DNA from: Bacteroidota bacterium
Lineage (GTDB): Bacteria > Bacteroidota > Bacteroidia > Chitinophagales > Chitinophagaceae
Assembly (NCBI GenBank): GCA_018267915.1
Contig: JAFDXN010000025.1
Coordinates: forward strand, 434,001-498,000
DNA length: 64,000 bases
Reading direction: 5' to 3'
Numbering within the stretch: the stretch's first letter is position 1; each line of letters starts with the position of its first letter. Below, piece by piece: positions 7,590 through 17,100 of this stretch. The notes below the pieces were generated by a model. The model was not told the DNA's origin and did not search any database. It saw only the letters and a program-made list of their open reading frames with translations. The position numbers were made by a program, and so were the translations under genes.

Positions 7590-10500
7590 ATGTTCAGGCG
7601 CTATCCATATTGGGGTTGGCTGTTGTTGAGCATCTTTCTCTGGTGCACTGCGGCATGGTACTACCACTCAAGGAACCATGCTTTAAAACCCGAAATGATG
7701 GCGCGGCAGGTGGCAAAAGACCTGCAATATAAAGAACGATCACTGCAAAGATTTCTTGAAAAGAAAGAACTGATCCGCCGCGCCTTCGATCAGACATTAA
7801 ACAGCAGCGAAGTGAAGGAGTTGGAAGATCTCCCCTTCTATATATATGCTTACGACAATGACACCCTCATCTTCTGGAACAACAACAAGATACTTCCTGT
7901 GTGGAGTGATGCCGGACAGGAACCAAGGCTCTTGCAGTATAATCGGGGATACTATGTCGGCCAATCCTTACCTCGTTCCTATTTGCTGTCGGGAGAGCGG
8001 CTGTTTGTTTTGCTGCCCGTTACCACCCTATACCCATTCGAGAACGATTACCTGAGATCGCATTTCGAGGCCTCTGATCAGATACCGGTATCCACACAGG
8101 TATTGAGCAGGCAGGTGCGGGGTAGCTACATTGTAAACTCGACCAGCGGTAAACCGTTATTTTATTTGAAATTTCTCCCGCAGGATCTGCCGCACTGGTC
8201 GCCCGATGCCGCCATGTTATGGTTGCTGGTATTAACACTGCTCGTCTCTGTTTCCTGGCTGCAGCTCGTCACAGTTTATATTTCGCAGCAGAAAGGTTTC
8301 TGGAAGGGCTTGTTGCTCACTGTGGCGACCGTGGTATTGCTGCGCGCGCTTCTTTATAAGTTCGGCCTGCCATTCGCCTTAGAGTCGCTGCCCTTTTTCC
8401 AGCCCAGTAAATACGCGTCAAGCCAGTGGCTAAACTCACTTGGAGATCTCGTTTTAAATGTGCTATGCGCTCTTTGGATTATTGTGTTTATCATCCGGCA
8501 CACGCCGTATAAACTGCTAGCCTCACCTGTTCGAAATGTCTTTTTGCGGTACGTTTTAGGTGTGTTTGGCGTTTGCCTGCTTGTCTTTTACACCTTTTGG
8601 TTTGTGCACATCATCCGCAGCCTGGTGCTTGATTCTAACATTTCATTCGATCTCGGTCATTTCGATTCTATCGACAGGTACACGATAGTCGGCCTTTTTA
8701 CAGTTACGATCATTACAGGTATTTCGTGTGCTGTGGTGTTTATCCTGAATATCCAGCTCAACACCCTGTTTCGTAACAAATGGCTTAAGTACATCCTGGT
8801 GCTGGCTATTGGTATCCCATACGTATTATCGGTTAAAAACGATCACTGGCATTTTACGGTTGCGGTGCTGGCCTGGCTGGCGTTCATGGTTGTGGTGCTC
8901 GATATCAGGCGCTTTACCTTCGTGTCCGATCTTTTTGCAACTCATATGCTGGCATGGGCTATAGTTACCTGTGTCTTTTGCTCGGCCATTATTTATCATT
9001 TCGTACACCTTAAAGAGCATGACACACGCCGCATAACAGCCGAGCGCATTGCCAGCCAGCGCGATGTCGTAACCGAATATGCTTTTCAGAACATCGCATT
9101 GAATATTGAGCGGGATAGAATTGTCAAGAGTTTTTTTGAACATCCGACGCTTTCAGGAAGCCGTATCGTCAGCGATCATATAAATGCCGTTTACCTGGGC
9201 GGGCAACTCAGCAAATATCAGGCAAAGATTTACCTGTTTGACAGAAACGACAGTCCGCTTTACAACAAAGATTCTGTCAGTTACAATACACTTGCCGAGC
9301 AGGTTACAAGAGCTTCTAATCCTGATGGGCCACTTTATTATAAGGAGTTTGCACCCGACGAACATTATTATCTTGCTTATATTCCCATTGTGCTTGACAG
9401 CCCGGTGGCGGACACAGCACATATAATCATAGACCTTGCTTTAAAACAGGCAACCCCCGGCACGGTTTATCCTGAGTTGCTACAGCCGGCAGCTTTAAAA
9501 GCCTCGCAGGATAATGACGAGTATTCCTATGCCATCTACATCAATGATAGGCTGATCAACCAGGCAGGCGACTACCCGTTCCCTGTGCTGATTCAGTCAG
9601 CAGGGATGCAGCCATCCACTTCTGTCTTCAACACGCGCGACAATGCATCCGAACTATGGTTCAAGTATAGCGATACTAAAACCGTGATCGTAGTGCACAA
9701 CCACAGTCTTTTGCTGGAGGGCATCACAGTGTTTTCCTACGTCTTTGGCATCCAGATGCTGGTGGTTATATTGCTTATGGGTTACAGGCTGTATGTGAGC
9801 TACTTCACAAGACCGCGCAACTCGGGAAGAATAATAGCACTGACACTACGCAGGAGGATACATTTTTCGATGCTCGGTATTGTGCTTTTCTCTTTCGCTG
9901 TCCTCGGATTAGTGACCATGTACTTTTTTAAAGCGCAATACAACAACTCTAATAAGAATAAACTGGAGAGTGCGATGGAGGTGGTAGAGCAAAGCGTGCA
10001 GGAATATTTGCGGCAGGACAATGCGCTGTCTACCCCGGCCGTATTTGATGCAGAGGCGGGTTCTCCTGCTTTCAAGTATTTCGTCAGCACCCTGGCCAAC
10101 AATCAGAAAGTTGATATCAACATTTTCAATGCCACAGGTTCACTGCTGGTTACATCGCAGGATGATATTTACGACAGGTCACTATTGGCGCATGTCATTC
10201 GCCCTGATGCTTATCAGCAAATGCTCATTATGGGTAAATCGATACTTGTACAGCGTGAGAAGATCGGAGACCTCCCTTATCTATCCTCTTACGTGCCATT
10301 GCGAAATGAATCGGGTGCTACCGTCGGCTACATCAACATTCCTTTCTTTTCTTCCGAGAGAGATCTCGACTACCAGATATCCAACATCATCGTTACGCTG
10401 ATTAACCTCTACGCGTTTATATTTCTGATTTCCAGTGTCTTCACTGTACTGATCACGCGTTGGATCACCAATGTATTCAACGTGATCATCAACCAGTTCA

Positions 10501-11318
10501 ACAGGCTGAATCTAAGCCGCAATGAGCGTATCCAATGGCCCTATGATGATGAGATAGGCAGGCTCGTTAAGGAATATAACAACATGGTGCGAAAGGTGGA
10601 AGAAAACGCGGCCAAGCTGGCACAAAGCGAACGCGAAAGTGCCTGGCGCGAAATGGCCCGTCAGGTAGCCCATGAGATCAAGAATCCGCTTACACCCATG
10701 AAGCTGAACATACAGTACCTGCAGCAGGCACTGCGCAATAAGAGCGCCAATGTGGAAGAGCTTACCGGGCGGGTTTCAGCATCTTTAATAGAGCAGATCG
10801 ATAACCTTTCTTATATTGCTTCAGAGTTTTCCAACTTCGCTAAAATGCCAGAGGCGCGGCCGGAGGAACTGGAACTCAACAGCCTTCTTGAGACTGCCGT
10901 AGGGCTTTATATGAATAAAGAAGGCATCACCACTACCTTGGAAATGCCCAATGACAAGCTGCTGGTCTTCACCGATAAAAGTCAGCTATTGCGTGTGTTT
11001 ACTAACCTGCTCGAGAATGCCATGCAAGCCCTTCAAGGCCGGGAAAATCGCCGCATAGATGTTAAGCTTAAGAAAGAAAACAGCCACGTTGTTATCTCCT
11101 TTGCTGACACCGGGCATGGCATCAATGAGGAGGTTGCCGCGCGTATTTTCCAGCCTTATTTTACTACAAAGACGTCGGGCACGGGCCTGGGGCTTGCAAT
11201 GACAAAGAAGATCCTAGAATTCTGGCATGGGCAGATATGGTTCGAGACGGAAGATGGAAAAGGAACGACCTTCTTCATTCGCCTCCCCTTGATTACTAAT
11301 AGCAGTAACAACGCTTAA
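7590..11318 (+). CDS. Large NtrY-like membrane sensor histidine kinase
   Basis: The 1242-residue protein begins with a membrane anchor (residues about 7-24), an extracytoplasmic segment to about 205, then a block of hydrophobic helices to about residue 480. A second extracytoplasmic domain follows, then another membrane segment near 710, a helix near 770, and one near 945, followed by a HAMP-like linker. The kinase core has phospho-acceptor His1028 in RQVAHEIKNPLTPMKL, an N-box with Asn1143 (LLENAMQAL), G1 (DTGHGI) and G2 (GTGLGLAMTKK). The KNPLTPMKL H-box is typical of NtrY/nitrogen-type kinases. No response regulator is adjacent, so its partner is unknown. Such a long double-sensor N-terminus is unusual. 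It abuts murB stop to stop. Confidence 0.88.
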   Translation: MFRRYPYWGWLLLSIFLWCTAAWYYHSRNHALKPEMMARQVAKDLQYKERSLQRFLEKKELIRRAFDQTLNSSEVKELEDLPFYIYAYDNDTLIFWNNNKILPVWSDAGQEPRLLQYNRGYYVGQSLPRSYLLSGERLFVLLPVTTLYPFENDYLRSHFEASDQIPVSTQVLSRQVRGSYIVNSTSGKPLFYLKFLPQDLPHWSPDAAMLWLLVLTLLVSVSWLQLVTVYISQQKGFWKGLLLTVATVVLLRALLYKFGLPFALESLPFFQPSKYASSQWLNSLGDLVLNVLCALWIIVFIIRHTPYKLLASPVRNVFLRYVLGVFGVCLLVFYTFWFVHIIRSLVLDSNISFDLGHFDSIDRYTIVGLFTVTIITGISCAVVFILNIQLNTLFRNKWLKYILVLAIGIPYVLSVKNDHWHFTVAVLAWLAFMVVVLDIRRFTFVSDLFATHMLAWAIVTCVFCSAIIYHFVHLKEHDTRRITAERIASQRDVVTEYAFQNIALNIERDRIVKSFFEHPTLSGSRIVSDHINAVYLGGQLSKYQAKIYLFDRNDSPLYNKDSVSYNTLAEQVTRASNPDGPLYYKEFAPDEHYYLAYIPIVLDSPVADTAHIIIDLALKQATPGTVYPELLQPAALKASQDNDEYSYAIYINDRLINQAGDYPFPVLIQSAGMQPSTSVFNTRDNASELWFKYSDTKTVIVVHNHSLLLEGITVFSYVFGIQMLVVILLMGYRLYVSYFTRPRNSGRIIALTLRRRIHFSMLGIVLFSFAVLGLVTMYFFKAQYNNSNKNKLESAMEVVEQSVQEYLRQDNALSTPAVFDAEAGSPAFKYFVSTLANNQKVDINIFNATGSLLVTSQDDIYDRSLLAHVIRPDAYQQMLIMGKSILVQREKIGDLPYLSSYVPLRNESGATVGYINIPFFSSERDLDYQISNIIVTLINLYAFIFLISSVFTVLITRWITNVFNVIINQFNRLNLSRNERIQWPYDDEIGRLVKEYNNMVRKVEENAAKLAQSERESAWREMARQVAHEIKNPLTPMKLNIQYLQQALRNKSANVEELTGRVSASLIEQIDNLSYIASEFSNFAKMPEARPEELELNSLLETAVGLYMNKEGITTTLEMPNDKLLVFTDKSQLLRVFTNLLENAMQALQGRENRRIDVKLKKENSHVVISFADTGHGINEEVAARIFQPYFTTKTSGTGLGLAMTKKILEFWHGQIWFETEDGKGTTFFIRLPLITNSSNNA

Positions 11319-12332
11319 TTACCATACCTGCACTTCCCGCTCCAGCTCGATACCAAAGCGCTCCATTACCGACCGTAAGATTTCACCTGATAAGTTCCAG
11401 ATTTCAGCCCCTGTGGCTTTTCCATAGTTCACCAACACCAGCGCCTGCTTTTCATGAACGCCTGTATCGTCCCTTCGGTAGCCTTTCCAGCCACATTGTT
11501 CTATCAGCCAGCCGGCAGGTATCTTTACCATTGTTTCACTTACGGGATAAGAAGGGATGTGCGGGTAGTTGGTCTGTAACAGTTCAAAATGCTCGATGGT
11601 GATCGTCGGATTTTTAAAAAAGCTGCCTGCATTACCAATTTGTTTAGGGTCCGGCAGCTTACTGCTTCTTATCGATATCACCGCATCGGCTATCGCTTTT
11701 ATCGATAGCTCCTGCACGCCCATTTTTTGTAACTCTTGTTCTATCGCGCCATAACTGGTATTGTAATTCGGTTTTTTGTTCAGCCGAAAGGTAACGGAGC
11801 TTATAAACAGCTTGTCCCTTAGCTCATGTTTAAAGATACTGTCTCTATACCCGAATCTGCATGCTGCACTGCTGTAAGTGACAAATTCCTTTTCCTCCCA
11901 GTGCCATCCTGCTACACTGTCTATCGTTTCTCTCGCCTCCACGCCATAGGCTCCTATATTTTGCATTGGTGCAGCCCCCACGGTGCCAGGAATTAGCGCC
12001 AGGTTCTCAATACCCGCCCAGTGGTTTTCAATGGCATGTAGCACAAAGCTATGCCATATTTCACCTGAGCTAACCTTTACCCACACATGCTCCTTGTCTT
12101 CACGATCAACGCTGATACCCTTCAGCCGGTTTTGCAATACCAGGCCCTCCACAGGTTTTGTTAGCAGTATGTTACTTCCACCGCCCAATACATGTCTCCG
12201 TTGGGGTAATGAAGCATCTTCACTGATCTGCGCTAACAGATCTGTGTCGTCCACGGGAAGCAAATACTCAGCCGGTACATCTATCCCGAATGTATTATAC
12301 GGTTTAAGAGAAATATTTTTTTGAAGCTGCAT
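11319..12332 (-). CDS. murB: UDP-N-acetylenolpyruvoylglucosamine reductase
   Basis: MurB reduces UDP-GlcNAc-enolpyruvate to UDP-MurNAc with NADPH and FAD, the second committed step of peptidoglycan synthesis in the cytoplasm. The 337-residue length fits the type I (E. coli-like) enzyme. The FAD-binding loop GGGSNILLT, the IPGTVGAAPMQNIGAYGVE segment, YRDSIFK, and the catalytic-serine region NAGSFFKNP are all visible, as is AGWLIEQCGWKG near the C-terminus. The stop codon is directly next to the stop of the convergent kinase gene (TAATTA). The dipeptide epimerase gene lies 20 bases upstream on the same strand, so the two cell-wall genes likely share a transcript. Confidence 0.96.
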   Translation of the reverse strand: MQLQKNISLKPYNTFGIDVPAEYLLPVDDTDLLAQISEDASLPQRRHVLGGGSNILLTKPVEGLVLQNRLKGISVDREDKEHVWVKVSSGEIWHSFVLHAIENHWAGIENLALIPGTVGAAPMQNIGAYGVEARETIDSVAGWHWEEKEFVTYSSAACRFGYRDSIFKHELRDKLFISSVTFRLNKKPNYNTSYGAIEQELQKMGVQELSIKAIADAVISIRSSKLPDPKQIGNAGSFFKNPTITIEHFELLQTNYPHIPSYPVSETMVKIPAGWLIEQCGWKGYRRDDTGVHEKQALVLVNYGKATGAEIWNLSGEILRSVMERFGIELEREVQVW

Positions 12333-12352
12333 CTATGGACAAAGGTATTTTA

Positions 12353-13393
12353 TTAAGCCGTCGTTTTTAGCCGTTTCCCGCCCCAAAACCTTACGCCTAG
12401 TCCTGGCCTGTTATTCACAAGCACTGCCCCATTATCATATTTCAATCCTTCGGCCACATCTTCTTTCAGTAATAAGGGGCCGTCAGCATCCATTTCGTCC
12501 AGCAGTGGGGATAAATGAGCTATTGCCGCAGAGCCTATAGTGCTTTCGTTCATGCTGCCCATCATTACTTTCAATCCCAGCTGCTTCGCCTCCTTTATCA
12601 TTCTCACGGCTGGTGTTATGCCTCCGCATTTCGTGAGCTTAATGTTGATACCATGAAATCCTTCCATGCACTTCTGCACATCTTTTTCTTCTCTGCAGCT
12701 CTCATCGGCAAAAAGAGGTAATGGTGATATACGCTTTAACGCTTTCATTTCCTCACCGGCATTACGGTCCAGTGGTTGCTCTACCAGGGTTACGCCGAGT
12801 CTTTGTAATTCCGGCAGTAAGGCTTTAGCTTCTTCAAACGTCCATCCCTCGTTGGCGTCAACGCGAAAGGGCTTATCGGTATTAGCTCTTAATGCACGCA
12901 ACAGGTCAATATCGTCTGGCCTGCCCATTTTCACTTTGTATACAGGCCAGGGATGTGCATTCATTTTAGTTACCATTTCCGCTGCGCTGCCCATGCCAAT
13001 TGTATAGTCCGTCAGAGGCATATTTTCCCACTTCAAGCCTAAAAGATGATACAGCGGTTGCCGTCTTATCTGTGCAAAAAGATCCCAGCCAGCTATATCA
13101 AGCGCTGCAATAAGGAAATTTTCGCCCGGTATCAGGTGGTGCAGAAAGTGCCAGAATCGCTGTGGGTCGGTCAGCGCATAGCGCTGTATCATATTTCTAT
13201 TCTTCTCCAGCACAGCCTGCATGCCTTCCACGGTCACATTGTAATAATTAATCGCAGGTGCCTCACCATATCCACGGAGGGCGCCCAGGCCCAATGATAC
13301 CACGAGAGTCGGTTGGCAGGTCTTAGTACCTTTATGCGTCGTAAAGGGGTATTCAAAATCCAGGTCAAAATGAAAATGCTCCAACTGCAACAT
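12353..13393 (-). CDS. Dipeptide epimerase, L-Ala-D/L-Glu epimerase type
   Basis: This enolase-superfamily enzyme of 346 residues probably epimerises L-Ala-D-Glu to L-Ala-L-Glu during murein-peptide recycling. Superfamily signatures are the catalytic lysine motif VYKVKMG, metal ligands in RVDANEGW, EQPL and FADES, the second lysine in NIKLTKCGG, and MMGSMNES before the barrel end. The ATG at 13393 is preferred over the upstream TTG at 13408. It lies upstream of murB on the same strand, so recycling and synthesis of peptidoglycan precursors may be coordinated. Exact substrate specificity in this superfamily cannot be read from sequence alone. Confidence 0.88.
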   Translation of the reverse strand: MLQLEHFHFDLDFEYPFTTHKGTKTCQPTLVVSLGLGALRGYGEAPAINYYNVTVEGMQAVLEKNRNMIQRYALTDPQRFWHFLHHLIPGENFLIAALDIAGWDLFAQIRRQPLYHLLGLKWENMPLTDYTIGMGSAAEMVTKMNAHPWPVYKVKMGRPDDIDLLRALRANTDKPFRVDANEGWTFEEAKALLPELQRLGVTLVEQPLDRNAGEEMKALKRISPLPLFADESCREEKDVQKCMEGFHGINIKLTKCGGITPAVRMIKEAKQLGLKVMMGSMNESTIGSAAIAHLSPLLDEMDADGPLLLKEDVAEGLKYDNGAVLVNNRPGLGVRFWGGKRLKTTA

Positions 13394-13435
13394 TCGATAA
13401 AATTGCAACTATTTTTGTTGCTGTAAAATTTTTCT

Positions 13436-15082
13436 ATGCCGAAGGTGCCCTTTTGGGTTTTCATATTGCTCGCAGCATTATATTTTTCGGCTGTGCGTAT
13501 CGACACGATGGATGTCGACGCATCGCAATACGCTGAGATCAGCCGCGAGATGCTGAAAAGCCACGACTACCTGCACGTGTATGATCGCGGCATGGAGTAC
13601 CTCGATAAGCCTCCATTCCTTTTTTGGGTTAGCTCCATAAGCATGGGCATTTTCGGTGTAAACAATTTCGGCTACAAATTGCCTTCTATTCTTTTTGCCT
13701 TATGGGCACTTTATGCTTTGTACCGTCTCACTAAACGCTTATACGATGAGGAAACCGGCCGTATGGCTGCGTTGGTGCTGGGCACCTGCCAGGGTATGTT
13801 CCTGATGACCAATGACATACGCTGCGATACCATACTCATGAGTTGGGTCATTACAGCTATTTGGGCGATAAAAGAATGCGAGGAACTTCGTAAATGGCAA
13901 TTTGTTATTCTCGGTACTGTCTCCATCGCCTGTGGTATGATGACCAAGGGACCAATAGCTTTACTTGTGCCGTTATTTTCCTTCGGGTCAGACTGGGTTT
14001 TGAAACGTAAATGGAAGAATATCTTCAATCCCTGGCACTTGTTCGATGCCTGCATTATTGCTGTCTTGCTTATTCCTATGTCTATCGGCCTGTATCAGCA
14101 GTTCGATATGCACCCGGAAAAATCGGTTAACGGCATGCAGCATGTCTCGGGGCTTCGCTTCTTCTTCTGGACACAGAGTTTCGGCCGCATCACCGGGGAG
14201 AGCCCATGGAGCAATGGTGCGGGCTTTGATTTTCTCTTATCCAATATGTTCTGGTCCTTCTTGCCCTGGATTTTCCTGTTTCTGCTCGCGCTGATTCTTA
14301 ATGTCATCGGCCTCTTCAAACAGAAATTTCGCCTTCAGCCGGAGCAGGAATGGATATCAACAGGTGGTTTTATCCTTACTTATATTGCGTTAGGTTCATC
14401 ACGTTACCAATTGCCCCACTATATATTTGTTGCCTTCCCTTTAGCTGCTATCATGGTGGCAAAGCTGTTGCGCGACTTCTTTACTGGCAGCTATCCGAGA
14501 TTGTACAGTGTCGCCAAGCCCTTCCATATGCTTACTGCTGCATTGTTGGTGGCCGGTGCATCTTTACTGGTCTTATTTGTTTTCCCTGGCAACATGGCAT
14601 GGATCATTACGTGGGTGGTGCTTGCGGCCACCTGGGTTTACCTGGTATTACAAAGGCGCTTGAGACATAAACTCCTTTGGGCCGGCGTGGCTGCGATTAT
14701 ATTGGTGAATGTGATCTTTACCAATCATTTTTACGCCTGTTTACTACAATATCAGCTTGGCTCTCAGGCCGGAAGATTCATTAAGAAAAATGGCCTTCCC
14801 GCTACAAAGATCTACACTTTCGCCGTCGACGACGCGATGACGTCTATGTCCTTCTATGCACAAGCTCTCATTCCCGGCGGCGACGATATAAATTCAATAA
14901 AAGATAAGAGCTATGTATTGGCATCCGCTCGTGGCATTGAGCAACTCAGCGCCGCTAAATACCGTTTTGATACCGTAAGACAATTTCAACGATATAAGGT
15001 TACTGAATTAACACCGGAGTTCCTGGATCCGGCTACGCGCAGCAGAACGGTAACGGCCTATTACCTTGTCAGGTTTAAGTAG
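13436..15082 (+). CDS. GT39/ArnT-like membrane glycosyltransferase
   Basis: The 548-residue protein has about ten or more hydrophobic helices and the GT39/GT83 layout. An acidic first periplasmic loop (DTMDVDASQYAEISREML, then YLDKPPFLFW) matches the metal/lipid-phosphate site of ArnT-like lipid-to-lipid and protein mannosyltransferases. It probably moves a sugar from a polyprenyl-phosphate carrier to lipid A or another envelope acceptor. The acceptor cannot be determined. The C-terminal roughly 80 residues form a soluble periplasmic tail. It diverges from the dipeptide epimerase with 42 bases between starts and converges on a small membrane-protein gene 5 bases away. Confidence 0.87.
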   Translation: MPKVPFWVFILLAALYFSAVRIDTMDVDASQYAEISREMLKSHDYLHVYDRGMEYLDKPPFLFWVSSISMGIFGVNNFGYKLPSILFALWALYALYRLTKRLYDEETGRMAALVLGTCQGMFLMTNDIRCDTILMSWVITAIWAIKECEELRKWQFVILGTVSIACGMMTKGPIALLVPLFSFGSDWVLKRKWKNIFNPWHLFDACIIAVLLIPMSIGLYQQFDMHPEKSVNGMQHVSGLRFFFWTQSFGRITGESPWSNGAGFDFLLSNMFWSFLPWIFLFLLALILNVIGLFKQKFRLQPEQEWISTGGFILTYIALGSSRYQLPHYIFVAFPLAAIMVAKLLRDFFTGSYPRLYSVAKPFHMLTAALLVAGASLLVLFVFPGNMAWIITWVVLAATWVYLVLQRRLRHKLLWAGVAAIILVNVIFTNHFYACLLQYQLGSQAGRFIKKNGLPATKIYTFAVDDAMTSMSFYAQALIPGGDDINSIKDKSYVLASARGIEQLSAAKYRFDTVRQFQRYKVTELTPEFLDPATRSRTVTAYYLVRFK

Positions 15083-15087
15083 CAGGT

Positions 15088-15300
15088 TCAGCTTATTCGC
15101 TCGTTATTCTTCACCACGTCCTTTGTATTGCGAACGAGCCCTATTCCGGCTGCGAAAAATACTGCCCCGATGACACCGAACACAATGACCGACTTGATGT
15201 TATGGGTTGTCGCATTGTTATTCATGAAATTGATACCCGCGGTCACCAGGCCGGCTGCCCCAAGCAATGTCAGTATTATGCCTAAAAACCGTTTTTCCAT
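15088..15300 (-). CDS. Small two-helix membrane protein, function unknown
   Basis: The 70-residue frame has two hydrophobic stretches (about residues 5-24 and 37-56) joined by a polar loop with NNNATTHN, and ends in a charged tail (RNTKDVVKNNERIS). Glycine-rich helix faces such as GIILTLLGAAG and GVIGAVFFAAGIGL look like packed membrane helices. Similar tiny proteins are frequent in Bacteroidota and are usually uncharacterised. Support for coding comes from clean hydrophobic periodicity and fit between neighbours; it converges on the glycosyltransferase gene. Confidence 0.7.
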   Translation of the reverse strand: MEKRFLGIILTLLGAAGLVTAGINFMNNNATTHNIKSVIVFGVIGAVFFAAGIGLVRNTKDVVKNNERIS

Positions 15301-15484
15301 GGTCCTGTTTTGTTAATGGCATATAAATAACATGCCGCGCCTTTCTTCATACAAGGCGCTCAAGCCTCACATGGTTTTTCTAGTATCCTTATGAATAAGA
15401 CACCCGTCGGGATTCTTTGCCTGTTCATATTTAAACATCGATCTTATATCGCGCATAATGATGCCTGCGCGGGCGTGCTGTATA

Positions 15485-17017
15485 TTACAGGTCTTCATCC
15501 CCTTCGCTGCCAAAGTTCATATCGATCATACTGCCCAGTATATCGCCGAACGAATAGCCACCGGCTTCCACACCTTTCTTGCTGATAAGCGAGAACTCAG
15601 AAAGCCCGTGCAGCAAAAACTCCATTAGCAATGCAGACTGCGTTTCATCAGCATTGGGATAGAATTGTCTTACTGCTGCGTATAGGCCATCCACGTTGTA
15701 GAGATGTTGCGTATAAGCTGCATCACCTTCGTCCTGTAGCAGCACAAGGTCGTTCCCCTTGCCAAACCAATCGATGATCGACTGGTAAGGATTATTCTGG
15801 CTTTTCCTGTTCTGTGTCTCACGCCCGGTCTTCTTGAACGACTGCGGGTCGGGGAAATATTGGGTGAAGAGAGATCTCACTGCCTGGCCTATCAAGCGGT
15901 AAGAAACGTTCAACGGACCTTCTTGTTCCCCTTCGTAGACCAACTCTATCTTACCCGTAATGGAGGGTATCACACCAATAAGATCGGCAATGCGCACCAT
16001 CGTCTTTTTTCCTTCATGTCTTAGTGACCTGCGTTCTGCAGTGCTTACCAGGTTTTCAAACGCACTTATAGTAAGCCTTGCCGACACACCGCTCTTTTGG
16101 TCCACATACTCGCTCTTGCGCGCCTCCATAGCAATCTCCTCTATCAGCAGCTTGCAGATATCAGGCAATTCTACGCGTTCCATCTGTTCAGGCAATACTT
16201 CGGCTTCCTGTTCAGTAATGGCCTGCGATATAGCAACAGATTTTGGATAATGTGTGGTTATCTGGCTTTCTATCCTGTCTTTAAGAGGTGTCACAATGCT
16301 GCCCCTGTTGGTATAATCCTCCGGATTGGCCGTGAATACGAACATAATATCCAGCGGCATTCTCAGCTTGAAACCACGTATTTGGATATCGCCTTCTTGT
16401 AAAATGTTGAAAAGGGATACCTGTATCCTCGCTTGCAGGTCGGGCAGTTCATTGATCACAAATATTCCCCTGTGGGATCTCGGTATGATACCGTAATGTA
16501 TCACACGTTCGTCCGCAAAGCTCAGCCGCATGTTTGCAGCCTTTATGGGGTCGATGTCGCCTATCAGGTCGGCCACCGAAACATCGGGCGTTGCCAGCTT
16601 TTCGCCATAACGCTCGCTACGGTGCAGCCACGCTATCGGCGTTTCATCACCTTTCGATTCGATAAGTTCACGGGCATAAAGTGAAATAGGCTTGAAAGGA
16701 TCGTCGTTTATGTCGCTGCCTTCTACTATCGGCATCCACTCATCGAGCAGGTTCACCATGTCGCGCGCCATTCGTGTCTTTGCCTGTCCGCGCAAGCCCA
16801 GGAAAAGTATATTATGTCTTGACAATAAGGCACGTTCAACATCCGGTATTACAGTGTCTTCGTAGCCTATAATTCCGGTAAAGGGATTCTGTTTTTCCTG
16901 TATGGACCTTATCAGGTTATATCTTAGCTCTTCTTTAATAGTGCGCGGCTTGTATCCGCTTTGTTTCAATTCGCCTAGTGTTTTTATCGCTGGTTGCATG
17001 CTGGTCTTTTCAATCAT
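15485..17017 (-). CDS. MoxR/Mg-chelatase-like AAA+ ATPase
   Basis: This 510-residue cytoplasmic ATPase has a Walker A-like loop (LGLRGQAKTRMARD) near residue 75 and a Walker B-like strand IFVINELPDLQARIQVSLFNILQEG, in which Asn replaces the usual Asp before Glu. FVFTANPEDYTNRGSIVTPLKDRIESQI holds sensor 1 and the arginine finger region typical of the Mg-chelatase ChlI/MoxR clade. Such ATPases normally work with a von Willebrand A (VWA) protein as chaperone-like remodelers. No VWA gene is adjacent here; the nearest is about 46 kb away at 61986. The C-terminal 130 residues are unique. It is not a true magnesium chelatase, since no chlorophyll genes are present. Confidence 0.85.
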   Translation of the reverse strand: MIEKTSMQPAIKTLGELKQSGYKPRTIKEELRYNLIRSIQEKQNPFTGIIGYEDTVIPDVERALLSRHNILFLGLRGQAKTRMARDMVNLLDEWMPIVEGSDINDDPFKPISLYARELIESKGDETPIAWLHRSERYGEKLATPDVSVADLIGDIDPIKAANMRLSFADERVIHYGIIPRSHRGIFVINELPDLQARIQVSLFNILQEGDIQIRGFKLRMPLDIMFVFTANPEDYTNRGSIVTPLKDRIESQITTHYPKSVAISQAITEQEAEVLPEQMERVELPDICKLLIEEIAMEARKSEYVDQKSGVSARLTISAFENLVSTAERRSLRHEGKKTMVRIADLIGVIPSITGKIELVYEGEQEGPLNVSYRLIGQAVRSLFTQYFPDPQSFKKTGRETQNRKSQNNPYQSIIDWFGKGNDLVLLQDEGDAAYTQHLYNVDGLYAAVRQFYPNADETQSALLMEFLLHGLSEFSLISKKGVEAGGYSFGDILGSMIDMNFGSEGDEDL

Positions 17018-17100
17018 CGTTTATAAAGATACAGGATACGGATGTTTTGTTGACATGCTGTTTACATGGTAGTATAGAGTATATCGATAAACTTGGAAAG

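Noticed and set aside
15391..15585. 64-codon plus-strand frame after the small membrane protein
   Set aside because: It overlaps the end of the AAA+ gene on the other strand, and has no signal, helix or recognisable motif.
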